From Panagrolaimus kolymaensis (Eukaryota; Nematoda; Chromadorea; Rhabditida; Panagrolaimidae): a DNA stretch of 64,000 nucleotides. The stretch is from contig JAJQJQ010000126.1 of NCBI GenBank assembly GCA_028622995.1, positions 1-64,000 on the forward strand, written 5' to 3'. The notes below the pieces were generated by a model. That model saw nothing but the letters and a program-made list of their open reading frames with translations. It had not been told where the DNA came from and did not search any database. Below are positions 49,660 to 63,757 of this stretch, one piece after another. Within the stretch, counting starts at the first letter, position 1; the number at the start of each line of letters is the position of its first letter. The translations under genes were made by a program, and so were the position numbers.

Positions 49660-49691
49660 AATTCATTTATTAAATCAGGCAATGTCTGAAA
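49650..49691 (+). other. Junction of the 14-kb tandem duplication
   Basis: Left of this interval the A unit has CCATCG, matching the end of copy 2 at about 63747. Right of it the B body reads CTGAAATTATAAAAAACCCG, matching 35641 onward, not the CTGAAAATATAAAAAATCC expected by comparison with 63781. The 42 bases between are shared by both parents, so the exchange point lies inside them, at the start of a B module. Confidence 0.88.
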
Positions 49692-52600
49692 TTATAAAAA
49701 ACCCGCATTCAACAAAAAAATAAAAAACTATGGAATTTTTTTATTATTCTTTACTAAATATTTGTCACAAGCTTTTCGGCGGGATGATGCTTTTCAAGAA
49801 GCATTCCAACAAAATAGTAAACTATTCGGCGTGATGATGTTTTCAATAAGCATTCCACCGAAATAGTAAATTCATTTATTAAATCAGGCAATGTCTGAAA
49901 TTATAAAAAACCCGCATTCAACAAAAAAATAATAAAATATGGAATTTTTTTATTACTCTTTACTAAATATTTGTCACAAGCTTTTCGGCGTGATGATGCT
50001 TTTCAAGAAGAATTCCACCGAAATAGTAAATTCATTTATTAAATCAGGCAATGTCTGAAATTATAAAAAACCCGCATTCAACCAAAAAATAAAAAACTAA
50101 GGAATTTTTTTATTATTCTTTACTTAATATTTGTCACAAGCTTTTCGGCGTGATGATGCTTTTCAAGAAGAATTCCACCGAAATAGTAAATTCATTTATT
50201 AAATCAGGCAATGTCTGAAATTATAAAAAACCCGCATTCAACAAAAAAATAAAAAACTATGGAATTTTTTTATTACTCTTTACTAAATATTTGTCACAAG
50301 CTTTTCGGCGTGATGATGCTTTTCAAGAAGAATTCCACCGAAATAGTAAATTCATTTATTAAATCAGGCAATGTCTGAAATTATAAAAAACCCGCATTCA
50401 ACAAAAAAATAAAAAAATATGGAATTTTTTTATTACTCTTTACTAAATATTTGTCACAAGCTTTTCGGCGTGATGATGCTTTTCAAGAAGAATTCCAACG
50501 AAATAGTAAGCTCTTCGGCGTTATGTTGCTTTTCAAGAAGCATTCCAACAAAATAGTAAACTATTCGGCGTGATGATGTTTTCAATAAGCATTCCACCGA
50601 AATAGTAAATTCATTTATTAAATCAGGCAATGTCTGAAATTATAAAAAACCCGCATTCAACAAAAAAATAAAAAACTATGGAATTTTTTTATTACTCTTT
50701 ACTAAATATTTGTCACAAGCTTTTCGGCGTGATGATGCTTTCCAAGAAGCAATCCACCGAAATAGTAAATTCATTTATTAAATCAGGCAATGTCTGAAAA
50801 TATAAAAAATCCTCATTAAACCAAAAAATATAAAACTAAGGAATTTTTTTATTATTTTTTTACTAAATATTTGTCACAAGCTTTTCGGCGTGATGATGCT
50901 TTCCAAGAAGCAATCCACCGAAATAGTAAACTTTTCTGCGTGATGATGCTTTCCAAGAAGCAATCCACCGAAATAGTAAACTATTCGGCGTGATGATGTT
51001 TTCAAGAAGCATTCCACCGAAATAGTAAATTCATTTATTAAATCAGGCAATGTCTGAAATTATAAAAAACCCTCGTTCAACCAAAAAATAAAAAACTAAG
51101 GAATTTTTTTATTATTTTTTTACTAAATATTTGTCACAAGCTTTTCGGCGTGATGATGCTTTCCAAGAAGCAATCCACCGAAATAGTAAATTCATTTATT
51201 AAATCAGGCAATGTCTGAAAATAAAAGAAACCCTGAATCAACAAAAAAATAAAAAACTAGGGAATTTTTTTATTATTCTTTACTAAATATTTGTCACAAG
51301 CTTTTCGGCGGGATGATGCTTTTCAAGAAGCATTCCAACAAAATAGTAAACTATTCGGCGTGATGATGTTTTCAATAAGCATTCCACCGAAATAGTAAAT
51401 TCATTTATTAAATCAGGCAATGTCTGAAATTATAAAAAACCCGCATTCAACAAAAAAATAAAAAACTATGGAATTTTTTTATTACTCTTTACTAAATATT
51501 TGTCACAAGCTTTTCGGCGTGATGATGCTTTTCAAGAAGAATTCCAACGAAATAGTAAATTCATTTATTAAATCAGGCAATGTCTGAAAATAAAAGAAAC
51601 CCTGAATCAACAAAAAAATTAAAAGCTATGGATTTTTTTTATTATTCTTTACTAAATATTTGTCACAAGCTTTTCGGCGTTATGATGCTTTTCAAGAAGC
51701 ATTCCAACGAAATAGTAAGCTCTTCGGCGTTATGTTGCTTTTCAAGAAGCATTCCAACGAAATAGTAAGATCTTCGGCGTTATGATGCTTTTCAAGAAGA
51801 ATTCCAACGAAATAGTAAGTTTTTCGGCGTGATGATGCTTTTCAAGAAGCAATCCTCCGAAATAGTAAGCTCTTCGGCGTTATGTTGCTTTTCAAGAAGC
51901 ATTCCAACGAAATAGTAAGTTTTTCGGCGTGATGATGTTTTCAAGAAGCATTCCAACGAAATAGTAAGATCTTCGGCGTTATGATGCTTTTCAAGAAGCA
52001 TTCCAACAAAATAGTAAACTATTCGGCGTGATGATGTTTTCAATAAGCATTCCACCGAAATAGTAAATTCATTTATTAAATCAGGCAATGTCTGAAATTA
52101 TAAAAAACCCGCATTCAACAAAAAAATAAAAAACTATGGAATTTTTTTATTACTCTTTACGAAATATTTGTCACAAGCTTTTCGGCGTGATGATGCTTTT
52201 CAAGAAGCATTCCAACGAAATTGTAAGCTTTTCGGCGTGATGATGCTTTTCAAGAAGAAATCCACCGAAATAGTAAGCTTTTCGGCGTGATGATGCTTTT
52301 CAAGAAGAAATCCACCGAAATAGTAAGCTTTTCGGCGTGATGATGCTTTTCAAGAAGAATTCCAACGAAATAGTAAATTCATTTATTAAATCAGGCAATG
52401 TCTGAAAATAAAAGAAACCCTGAATCAACAAAAAAATTAAAAGCTATGGATTTTTTTTATTATTCTTTACGAAATATTTGTCACAAGCTTTTCGGCGTGA
52501 TGATGCTTTTCAAGAAGCATTCCAACGAAATAGTAAGCTTTTCGGCGTGATGATGCTTTTCAAGAAGCATTCCAACGAAATAGTAAGCTTTTCGGCGTGA

Positions 52601-55600
52601 TGATGCTTTTCAAGAAGCATTCCAACGAAATTGTAAGGTTTTCGGCGTGATGATGCTTTTCAAGAAGAAATCCACCGAAATAGTAAGCTTTTCGGCGTGA
52701 TGATGCTTTTCAAGAAGCAATCCACCGAAATAGTAATGTCAGTTATTAAATCAGGCAATGTCTGAAAATAAAAGAAACCCTGAATCAACCAAAAAATAAA
52801 AAACTATAGAATTTTTTTTTTATTCTTTACTAAATCTTTGTCACAAGCTTTTCGGCGTGATGATGCTTTTCAAGAAGCATTCCAACGAAATTGTAAGCTT
52901 TTCGGCGTGATGATGCTTTTCAAGAAGAAATCCACCGAAATAGTAAGCTTTTCGGCGTGATGATGCTTTTCAAGAAGCATTCCAACGAAATTGTAAGCTT
53001 TTCGGCGTGATGATGCTTTTCAAGAAGAAATCCACCGAAATAGTAAGCTTTTCGGCGTGATGATGCTTTTCAAGAAGCAATCCACCGAAATAGTAATGTC
53101 AGTTATTAAATCAGGCAATGTCTGAAAATAAAAGAAACCCTGAATCAACAAAAAAATTAAAAGCTATGGATTTTTTTTATTATTCTTTACTAAATATTTG
53201 TCACAAGCTTTTCGGCGTGATGATGCTTTTCAAGAAGCATTCCAACGAAATTGTAAGCTTTTCGGCGTGATGATGCTTTTCAAGAAGAAATCCATTGAAA
53301 TAGTAAGCTTTTCGGCGTGATGATGCTTTTCAAGAAGCATTCCACCGAAATAGTAAATTCATTTATTAAATCAGGCAATGTCTGAAATTATAAAAAACCC
53401 TCGTTCAACCAAAAAATAAAAAACTAAGGAATTTTTTTATTATTTTTTTACTAAATATTTGTCACAAGCTTTTCGGCGTGATGATGCTTTCCAAGAAGCA
53501 ATCCACCGAAATAGTAAATTCATTTATTAAATCAGGCAATGTCTGAAAATAAAAGAAACCCTGAATCAACAAAAAAATAAAAAACTAGGGAATTTTTTTA
53601 TTATTCTTTACTAAATATTTGTCACAAGCTTTTCGGCGGGATGATGCTTTTCAAGAAGCATTCCAACAAAATAGTAAACTATTCGGCGTGATGATGTTTT
53701 CAATAAGCATTCCACCGAAATAGTAAATTCATTTATTAAATCAGGCAATGTCTGAAATTATAAAAAACCCGCATTCAACAAAAAAATAAAAAACTATGGA
53801 ATTTTTTTATTACTCTTTACTAAATATTTGTCACAAGCTTTTCGGCGTGATGATGCTTTTCAAGAAGAATTCCAACGAAATAGTAAATTCATTTATTAAA
53901 TCAGGCAATGTCTGAAAATAAAAGAAACCCTGAATCAACAAAAAAATTAAAAGCTATGGATTTTTTTTATTATTCTTTACTAAATATTTGTCACAAGCTT
54001 TTCGGCGTTATGATGCTTTTCAAGAAGCATTCCAACGAAATAGTAAGCTCTTCGGCGTTATGTTGCTTTTCAAGAAGCATTCCAACGAAATAGTAAGTTT
54101 TTCGGCGTGATGATGTTTTCAAGAAGCATTCCAACGAAATAGTAAGATCTTCGGCGTTATGATGCTTTTCAAGAAGCATTCCAACAAAATAGTAAACTAT
54201 TCGGCGTGATGATGTTTTCAATAAGCATTCCACCGAAATAGTAAATTCATTTATTAAATCAGGCAATGTCTGAAATTATAAAAAACCCGCATTCAACAAA
54301 AAAATAAAAAACTATGGAATTTTTTTATTACTCTTTACTAAATATTTGTCACAAGCTTTTCGGCGTGATGATGCTTTTCAAGAAGCATTCCAACGAAATT
54401 GTAAGCTTTTCGGCGTGATGATGCTTTTCAAGAAGAAATCCACCGAAATAGTAAGCTTTTCGGCGTGATGATGCTTTTCAAGAAGAAATCCACCGAAATA
54501 GTAAGCTTTTCGGCGTGATGATGCTTTTCAAGAAGAATTCCAACGAAATAGTAAATTCATTTATTAAATCAGGCAATGTCTGAAAATAAAAGAAACCCTG
54601 AATCAACAAAAAAATTAAAAGCTATGGATTTTTTTTATTATTCTTTACGAAATATTTGTCACAAGCTTTTCGGCGTGATGATGCTTTTCAAGAAGCATTC
54701 CAACGAAATAGTAAGCTTTTCGGCGTGATGATGCTTTTCAAGAAGCATTCCAACGAAATAGTAAGCTTTTCGGCGTGATGATGCTTTTCAAGAAGCATTC
54801 CAACGAAATTGTAAGCTTTTCGGCGTGATGATGCTTTTCAAGAAGCATTCCAACGAAATTGTAAGGTTTTCGGCGTGATGATGCTTTTCAAGAAGAAATC
54901 CACCGAAATAGTAAGCTTTTCGGCGTGATGATGCTTTTCAAGAAGCAATCCACCGAAATAGTAATGTCAGTTATTAAATCAGGCAATGTCTGAAAATAAA
55001 AGAAACCCTGAATCAACAAAAAAATTAAAAGCTATGGATTTTTTTTATTATTCTTTACTAAATATTTGTCACAAGCTTTTCGGCGTGATGATGCTTTTCA
55101 AGAAGCATTCCAACGAAATTGTAAGCTTTTCGGCGTGATGATGCTTTTCAAGAAGAAATCCACCGAAATAGTAAGCTTTTCGGCGTGATGATGCTTTTCA
55201 AGAAGAAATCCACCGAAATAGTAAGCTTTTCGGCGTGATGATGCTTTTCAAGAAGCAATCCACCGAAATATTAATGTCAGTTATTAAATCAGGCAATGTC
55301 TGAAAATAAAAGAAACCCTGAATCAACCAAAAAATAAAAAACTATGGAATTTTTTTATTATTCTTTACTAAATATTTGTCACAAGCTTTTCGGCGTGATG
55401 ATGCTTTTCAAGAAGCATTCCAACGAAATTGTAAGCTTTTCGGCGTGATGATGCTTTTCAAGAAGAAATCCACCGAAATAGTAAGCTTTTCGGCGTGATG
55501 ATGCTTTTCAAGAAGCAATCCACCGAAATAGTAATGTCAGTTATTAAATCAGGCAATGTCTGAAAATAAAAGAAACCCTGAATCAACAAAAAAATTAAAA

Positions 55601-56423
55601 GCTATGGATTTTTTTTATTATTCTTTACTAAATATTTGTCACAAGCTTTTCGGCGTGATGATGCTTTTCAAGAAGCATTCCAACGAAATTGTAAGCTTTT
55701 CGGCGTGATGATGCTTTTCAAGAAGCAATCCACCGAAATAGTAATGTCAGTTATTAAATCAGGCAATGTCTGAAAATAAAAGAAACCCTGAATCAACAAA
55801 AAAATTAAAAGCTATGGATTTTTTTTATTATTCTTTACTAAATATTTGTCACAAGCTTTTCGGCGTGATGATGCTTTTCAAGAAGCATTCCAACGAAATT
55901 GTAAGCTTTTCGGCGTGATGATGCTTTTCAAGAAGAAATCCACCGAAATAGTAAGCTTTTCGGCGTGATGATGCTTTTCAAGAAGAAATCCACCGAAATA
56001 GTAAGCTTTTCGGCGTGATGATGCTTTTCAAGAAGCAATCCACCGAAATATTAATGTCAGTTATTAAATCAGGCAATGTCTGAAAATAAAAGAAACCCTG
56101 AATCAACCAAAAAATAAAAAACTATGGAATTTTTTTATTATTCTTTACTAAATATTTGTCACAAGCTTTTCGGCGTGATGATGCTTTTCAAGAAGCATTC
56201 CAACGAAATTGTAAGCTTTTCGGCGTGATGATGCTTTTCAAGAAGAAATCCACCGAAATAGTAAGCTTTTCGGCGTGATGATGCTTTTCAAGAAGCAATC
56301 CACCGAAATAGTAATGTCAGTTATTAAATCAGGCAATGTCTGAAAATAAAAGAAACCCTGAATCAACAAAAAAATTAAAAGCTATGGATTTTTTTTATTA
56401 TTCTTTACTAAATATTTGTCACA

Positions 56424-58073
56424 AGCTTTTCGGCGTGATGATGCTTTTCAAGAAGCATTCCAACGAAATTGTAAGCTTTTCGGCGTGATGATGCTTTTCA
56501 AGAAGAAATCCACCGAAATAGTAAGCTTTTCGGCGTGATGATGCTTTTCAAGAAGAAATCCACCGAAATAGTAAGCTTTTCGGCGTGATGATGCTTTTCA
56601 AGAAGCATTCCAACGAAATTGTAAGCTTTTCGGCGTGATGATGCTTTTCAAGAAGAAATCCACCGAAATAGTAAGCTTTTCGGCGTGATGATGCTTTTCA
56701 AGAAGCATTCCAACGAAATTGTAAGCTTTTCGGCGTGATGATGCTTTTCAAGAAGAAATCCACCGAAATAGTAAGCTTTTCGGCGTGATGATGCTTTTCA
56801 AGAAGCATTCCAACGAAATTGTAAGCTTTTCGGCGTGATGATGCTTTTCAAGAAGAAATCCACCGAAATAGTAAGCTTTTCGGCGTGATGATGCTTTTCA
56901 AGAAGAAATCCACCGAAATAGTAAGCTTTTCGGCGTGATGATGCTTTTCAAGAAGCATTCCAACGAAATTGTAAGCTTTTCGGCGTGATGATGCTTTTCA
57001 AGAAGAAATCCACCGAAATTGTAAGCTTTTCGGCGTGATGATGCTTTTCAAGAAGCATTCCAACGAAATTGTAAGCTTTTCGGCGTGATGATGCTTTTCA
57101 AGAAGAAATCCACCGAAATAGTAAGCTTTTCGGCGTGATGATGCTTTTCAAGAAGAAATCCACCGAAATAGTAAGCTTTTCGGCGTGATGATGCTTTTCA
57201 AGAAGCATTCCAACGAAATTGTAAGCTTTTCGGCGTGATGATGCTTTTCAAGAAGCATTCCAACGAAATTGTAAGCTTTTCGGCGTGATGATGCTTTTCA
57301 AGAAGAAATCCACCGAAATAGTAAGCTTTTCGGCGTGATGATGCTTTTCAAGAAGCATTCCAACGAAATTGTAAGCTTTTCGGCGTGATGATGCTTTTCA
57401 AGAAGAAATCCACCGAAATAGTAAGCTTTTCGGCGTGATGATGCTTTTCAAGAAGCATTCCAACGAAATTGTAAGCTTTTCGGCGTGATGATGCTTTTCA
57501 AGAAGAAATCCACCGAAATAGTAAGCTTTTCGGCGTGATGATGCTTTTCAAGAAGAAATCCACCGAAATAGTAAGCTTTTCGGCGTGATGATGCTTTTCA
57601 AGAAGCATTCCAACGAAATTGTAAGCTTTTCGGCGTGATGATGCTTTTCAAGAAGCATTCCAACGAAATTGTAAGCTTTTCGGCGTGATGATGCTTTTCA
57701 AGAAGAAATCCACCGAAATAGTAAGCTTTTCGGCGTGATGATGCTTTTCAAGAAGCATTCCAACGAAATTGTAAGCTTTTCGGCGTGATGATGCTTTTCA
57801 AGAAGAAATCCACCGAAATAGTAAGCTTTTCGGCGTGATGATGCTTTTCAAGAAGCATTCCAACGAAATAGTAAGCTTTTCGGCGTGATGATGCTTTTCA
57901 AGAAGCATTCCAACGAAATTGTAAGCTTTTCGGCGTGATGATGCTTTTCAAGAAGCATTCCAACGAAATTGTAAGGTTTTCGGCGTGATGATGCTTTTCA
58001 AGAAGAAATCCACCGAAATAGTAAGCTTTTCGGCGTGATGATGCTTTTCAAGAAGCAATCCACCGAAATAGTA
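56424..58073 (+). repeat. A-only run, 33 units of N/K type
   Basis: Counterpart of 42428-43777, at 1650 bp and 33 units. The unit-type order matches copy 1 until a six-unit insertion in the order K N N K N K near 57550-57850, which repeats the types just before it. A 300-bp tandem duplication after the 14-kb event, or its loss from copy 1, explains the difference. Confidence 0.92.
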
Positions 58074-60577
58074 ATGTCAGTTATTAAATCAGGCAATGTC
58101 TGAAAATAAAAGAAACCCTGAATCAACCAAAAAATAAAAAACTATAGAATTTTTTTTTATTCTTTACTAAATATTTGTCACAAGCTTTTCGGCGTGATGA
58201 TGCTTTTCAAGAAGCATTCCAACGAAATTGTAAGCTTTTCGGCGTGATGATGCTTTTCAAGAAGAAATCCACCGAAATAGTAAGCTTTTCGGCGTGATGA
58301 TGCTTTTCAAGAAGCATTCCAACGAAATTGTAAGCTTTTCGGCGTGATGATGCTTTTCAAGAAGAAATCCACCGAAATAGTAAGCTTTTCGGCGTGATGA
58401 TGCTTTTCAAGAAGCAATCCACCGAAATAGTAATGTCAGTTATTAAATCAGGCAATGTCTGAAAATAAAAGAAACCCTGAATCAACAAAAAAATTAAAAG
58501 CTATGGATTTTTTTTATTATTCTTTACTAAATATTTGTCACAAGCTTTTCGGCGTGATGATGCTTTTCAAGAAGCATTCCAACGAAATTGTAAGCTTTTC
58601 GGCGTGATGATGCTTTTCAAGAAGAAATCCACCGAAATAGTAAGCTTTTCGGCGTGATGATGCTTTTCAAGAAGCAATCCACCGAAATAGTAATGTCAGT
58701 TATTAAATCAGGCAATGTCTGAAAATAAAAGAAACCCTGAATCAACCAAAAAATAAAAAACTATGGAATTTTTTTATTATTCTTTACTAAATATTTGTCA
58801 CAAGCTTTTCGGCGTGATGATGCTTTTCAAGAAGCATTCCAACGAAATTGTAAGCTTTTCGGCGTGATGATGCTTTTCAAGAAGAAATCCACCGAAATAG
58901 TAAGCTTTTCGGCGTGATGATGCTTTTCAAGAAGCAATCCACCGAAATAGTAATGTCAGTTATTAAATCAGGCAATGTCTGAAAATAAAAGAAACCCTGA
59001 ATCAACAAAAAAATTAAAAGCTATGGATTTTTTTTATTATTCTTTACTAAATATTTGTCACAAGCTTTTCGGCGTGATGATGCTTTTCAAGAAGCATTCC
59101 AACGAAATAGTAAGCTTTTCGGCGTGATGATGCTTTTCAAGAAGCAATCCACCGAAATTGTAATGTCAGTTATTAAATCAGGCAATGTCTGAAAATAAAA
59201 GAAACCCTGAATCAACAAAAAAATTAAAAGCTATGGATTTTTTTTATTATTCTTTACTAAATATTTGTCACAAGCTTTTCGGCGTGATGATGCTTTTCAA
59301 GAAGCATTCCAACGAAATTGTAAGCTTTTCGGCGTGATGATGCTTTTCAAGAAGCAATCCACCGAAATAGTAATGTCAGTTATTAAATCAGGCAATGTCT
59401 GAAATTATAAAAAACCCTCGTTCAACAAAAAAATAAAAAACTAGGGAATTTTTTTATTATTCTTTACTAAATATTTGTCACAAGCTTTTCGGCGGGATGA
59501 TGCTTTTCAAGAAGCATTCCAACAAAATAGTAAACTATTCGGCGTGATGATGTTTTCAATAAGCATTCCACCGAAATAGTAAATTCATTTATTAAATCAG
59601 GCAATGTCTGAAATTATAAAAAACCCTCCTTCAACCAAAAAATAAAAAACTAAGGAATTTTTTTATTATTCTTTACTAAATATTTGTCACAAGCTTTTCG
59701 GCGGGATGATGCTTTTCAAGAAGCATTCCAACAAAATAGTAAGCTCTTCGGCGTGATGATGTTTTCAATAAGCATTCCACCGAAATAGTAAATTCATTTA
59801 TTAAATCAGGCAATGTCTGAAATTATAAAAAACCCTCGTTCAACCAAAAAATAAAAAACTAAGGAATTTTTTTATTATTCTTTACTAAATATTTGTCACA
59901 AGCTTTTCGGCGGGATGATGCTTTTCAAGAAGCATTCCAACAAAATAGTAAACTATTCGGCGTGATGATGTTTTCAATAAGCAATCCACCGAAATAGTAA
60001 ATTCATTTATTAAATCAGGCAATGTCTGAAAATAAAAGAAACCCTGAATCAACAAAAAAATAAAAAACTAGGGAATTTTTTTATTATTCTTTACTAAATA
60101 TTTGTCACAAGCTTTTCGGCGGGATGATGCTTTTCAAGAAGCATTCCAACAAAATAGTAAACTATTCGGCGTGATGATGTTTTCAATAAGCATTCCACCG
60201 AAATAGTAAATTCATTTATTAAATCAGGCAATGTCTGAAATTATAAAAAACCCTCGTTCAACCAAAAAATAAAAAACTAAGGAATTTTTTTATTATTCTT
60301 TACTTAATATTAGTCACAAGCTTTTCGGCGTGATGATGCTTTTCAAGAAGAATTCCAACGAAATAGTAAGCTCTTCGGCGTGATGATGTTTTCAAAAAGC
60401 ATTCCACCGAAATAGTAAATTCATTTATTAAATCAGGCAATGTCTGAAATTATAAAAAACCCTCGTTCAACCAAAAAATAAAAAACTAAGGAATTTTTTT
60501 ATTATTCTTTACTAAATATTTGTCACAAGCTTTTCGGCGTGATGATGCTTTCCAAGAAGCAATCCATCGAAATAGTA

Positions 60578-61976
60578 AATTCATTTATTAAATCAGGCAA
60601 TGTCTGAAAATATAAAAAATCCTCATTAAACCAAAAAATAAAAAACTAAGGAATTTTTTTATTATTTTTTTACTAAATATTTGTCACAAGCTTTTCGGCG
60701 TGATGATGCTTTCCAAGAAGCAATCCATCGAAATAGTAAATTCATTTATTAAATCAGGCAATGTCTGAAAATATAAAAAATCCTCATTAAACCAAAAAAT
60801 AAAAAACTAAGGAATTTTTTTATTATTTTTTTACTAAATATTTGTCACAAGCTTTTCGGCGTGATGATGCTTTCCAAGAAGCAATCCATCGAAATAGTAA
60901 ATTCATTTATTAAATCAGGCAATGTCTGAAAATATAAAAAATCCTCATTAAACAAAAAAATAAAAAACTAAGGAATTTTTTTATTATTTTTTTACTAAAT
61001 ATTTGTCACAAGCTTTTCGGCGTGATGATGCTTTCCAAGAAGCAATCCATCGAAATAGTAAATTCATTTATTAAATCAGGCAATGTCTGAAAATATAAAA
61101 AATCCTCATTAAACCAAAAAATAAAAAACTAAGGAATTTTTTTATTATTTTTTTACTAAATATTTGTCACAAGCTTTTCGGCGTGATGATGCTTTCCAAG
61201 AAGCAATCCATCGAAATAGTAAATTCATTTATTAAATCAGGCAATGTCTGAAAATATAAAAAATCCTCATTAAACAAAAAAATAAAAAACTAAGGAATTT
61301 TTTTATTATTTTTTTACTAAATATTTGTCACAAGCTTTTCGGCGTGATGATGCTTTCCAAGAAGCAATCCACCGAAATAGTAAATTCATTTATTAAATCA
61401 GGCAATGTCTGAAAATATAAAAAATCCTCATTAAACCAAAAAATAAAAAACTAAGGAATTTTTTTATTATTTTTTTACTAAATATTTGTCACAAGCTTTT
61501 CGGCGTGATGATGCTTTCCAAGAAGCAATCCATCGAAATAGTTAATTCATTTATTAAATCAGGCAATGTCTGAAAATATAAAAAATCCTCATTAAACAAA
61601 AAAATAAAAAACTAAGGAATTTTTTTATTATTTTTTTACTAAATATTTGTCACAAGCTTTTCGGCGTGATGATGCTTTCCAAGAAGCAATCCACCGAAAT
61701 AGTAAATTCATTTATTAAATCAGGCAATGTCTGAAAATATAAAAAATCCTCATTAAACCAAAAAATAAAAAACTAAGGAATTTTTTTATTATTTTTTTAC
61801 TAAATATTTGTCACAAGCTTTTCGGCGTGATGATGCTTTCCAAGAAGCAATCCATCGAAATAGTTAATTCATTTATTAAATCAGGCAATGTCTGAAAATA
61901 TAAAAAATCCTCATTAAACAAAAAAATAAAAAACTAAGGAATTTTTTTATTATTTTTTTACTAAATATTTGTCACA
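60578..61976 (+). repeat. AB array, 161-bp period, second copy
   Basis: Same length and unit number as 46282-47680. The first five A units have CCATCG, then CCACCG, CCATCG, CCACCG, CCATCG, whereas copy 1 has seven CCATCG before the first CCACCG. Equal length with a different internal order suggests conversion or compensating exchanges. Confidence 0.9.
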
Positions 61977-63757
61977 AGCTTTTCGGCGTGATGATGCTTT
62001 CCAAGAAGCAATCCACCGAAATAGTAAACTTTTCGGCGTGATGATGCTTTTCAAGAAGCATTCCTACGAAATAGTAAGCTCTTCGGCGTTATGATGTTTT
62101 CAAGAAGCATTCCAACGAAATAGTAAGCTTTTCGGCGTTATGATGCTTTTCAAGAAGCATTCCAACGAAATATTAATCTTTTCGGCGTTATGATGTTTTC
62201 AAGACATTCCAACGAAATAGTAAGTTTTTCGGCGTGATGATGTTTTCAAGACATTCCAACGAAATAGTAAGCTATTCAGCGTTATGATGTTTTCAAGAAG
62301 CATTCCAACGAAATAGTAAGCTCTTCGGCGTTAAGATGCTTTTCAAGAAGCATTACAACGAAATAGTAAGCTTTTCGGCGTGATGATGCTTTTCAAGAAG
62401 CATTCCAACGAAATAGTAAGCTCTTCGGCGTTAAGATGCTTTTCAAGAAGCATTCCAACGAAATAGTAAGCTTTTCGGCGTGATGATGTTTTCTAGAAGC
62501 ATTTCAGCAAAATAGTAAGCTTTTCGGTGTGATGATGCTTTTCAAGAAGCATTCCAACGAAATAGTAAGCTTTTCGGCGTGATGATGTTTTCAAGAAGCA
62601 TTCCAACGAAATAGTAAGCTTTTCGGCGTGATGATGCTTTTCAAGAAGCATTCCAACGAAATAGTAAGCTTTTCGGTGTGATGATGCTTTTCAAGAAGCA
62701 TTCCAACGAAATAGTAAGCTTTTCGGCGTGATGATGCTTTTCAAGAAGCAATCCACCGAAATAGTAAACTTTTCGGCGTGATGATGTTTTCAAGAAGCAT
62801 TCCAACGAAATAGTAAGCTTTTCGGCGTGATGATGTTTTCTAGAAGCATTTCAGCAAAATAGTAAGCTCTTCGGCGTTATGATGTTTTCAAGAATCATTC
62901 CAACGAAATAGTAAGCTCTTCGGCGTTAAGATGCTTTTCAAGAAGCATTCCAACGAAATAGTAAGCTTTTCGGCGTTAAGATGCTTTTCAAGAAGCATTC
63001 CAACGAAATAGTAAGCTTTTCGGCGTGATGATGTTTTCAAGAAGCATTCCAACGAAATAGTAAGCTTTTCAGCGTTATGATGTTTTCAAGAAGCATTCCA
63101 ACGAAATAGTAAGCTTTTCAGCGTTATGATGTTTTCAAGAAGCATTCCAACGAAATAGTAAGCTCTTCGGCTTTAAGATGCTTTTCAAGAAGCATTCCAA
63201 CGAAATAGTAAGCTTTTCGGCGTTAAGATGCTTTTCAAGAAGCATTCCAACGAAATAGTAAGCTTTTCAGCGTTATGATGTTTTCAAGAAGCATTCCAAC
63301 GAAATAGTAAGCTCTTCGGCGTTAAGATGCTTTTCAAGAAGCATTCCAACGAAATAGTAAGCTCTTCGGCGTTAAGATGCTTTTCAAGAAGCATTCCAAC
63401 GAAATAGTAAGCTTTTCGGCGTGATGATGCTTTTCAAGAAGCATTCCAACGAAATAGTAAGCTCTTCGGCGTTAAGATGCTTTTCAAGAAGCATTCCAAC
63501 GAAATAGTAAGCTTTTCGGTGTGATGATGCTTTTCAAGAAGCATTCCAACGAAATAGTAAGCTTTTCGGCGTGATGATGCTTTTCAAGAAGCAATCCACC
63601 GAAATAGTAAACTTTTCGGCGTGATGATGTTTTCAAGAAGCATTCCAACGAAATAGTAAGCTTTTCGGCGTGATGATGTTTTCTAGAAGCATTTCAGCAA
63701 AATAGTAAGCTTTTCGGCGTGATGATGCTTTCCAAGAAGCAATCCATCGAAATAGTA
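61977..63757 (+). repeat. A-only block, second copy (1,781 bp)
   Basis: Counterpart of 47681-49659 but 198 bp shorter. It lacks two 49-bp and two 50-bp units where copy 1 has the duplicated three-unit pattern. The two 47-bp units are retained at 62176-62222 and 62223-62269. Confidence 0.9.

Larger units (their letters stand above)
35645..49690 (+). repeat. 14-kb tandem segmental duplication, copy 1 (14,046 bp)
   Basis: The unit runs from inside a B3 module to the equivalent point of the B module at 49660. Matching markers are AATAAAATATGG (35885 and 49931), AACTTTTCTG (36883 and 50929), and B4 plus GTTATG modules (37512 and 51558). It contains, in order, AAB/AB units, two 2.3-kb repeats, a 780-bp tandem duplication, a 27-unit A run, AAB units, the 161-bp AB array and a 1979-bp A-only block. 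Relative to copy 2 it has one extra 50-bp unit near 40030 and four extra units near 49100-49350. The left boundary is known only to 35604-35645. Confidence 0.93.
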
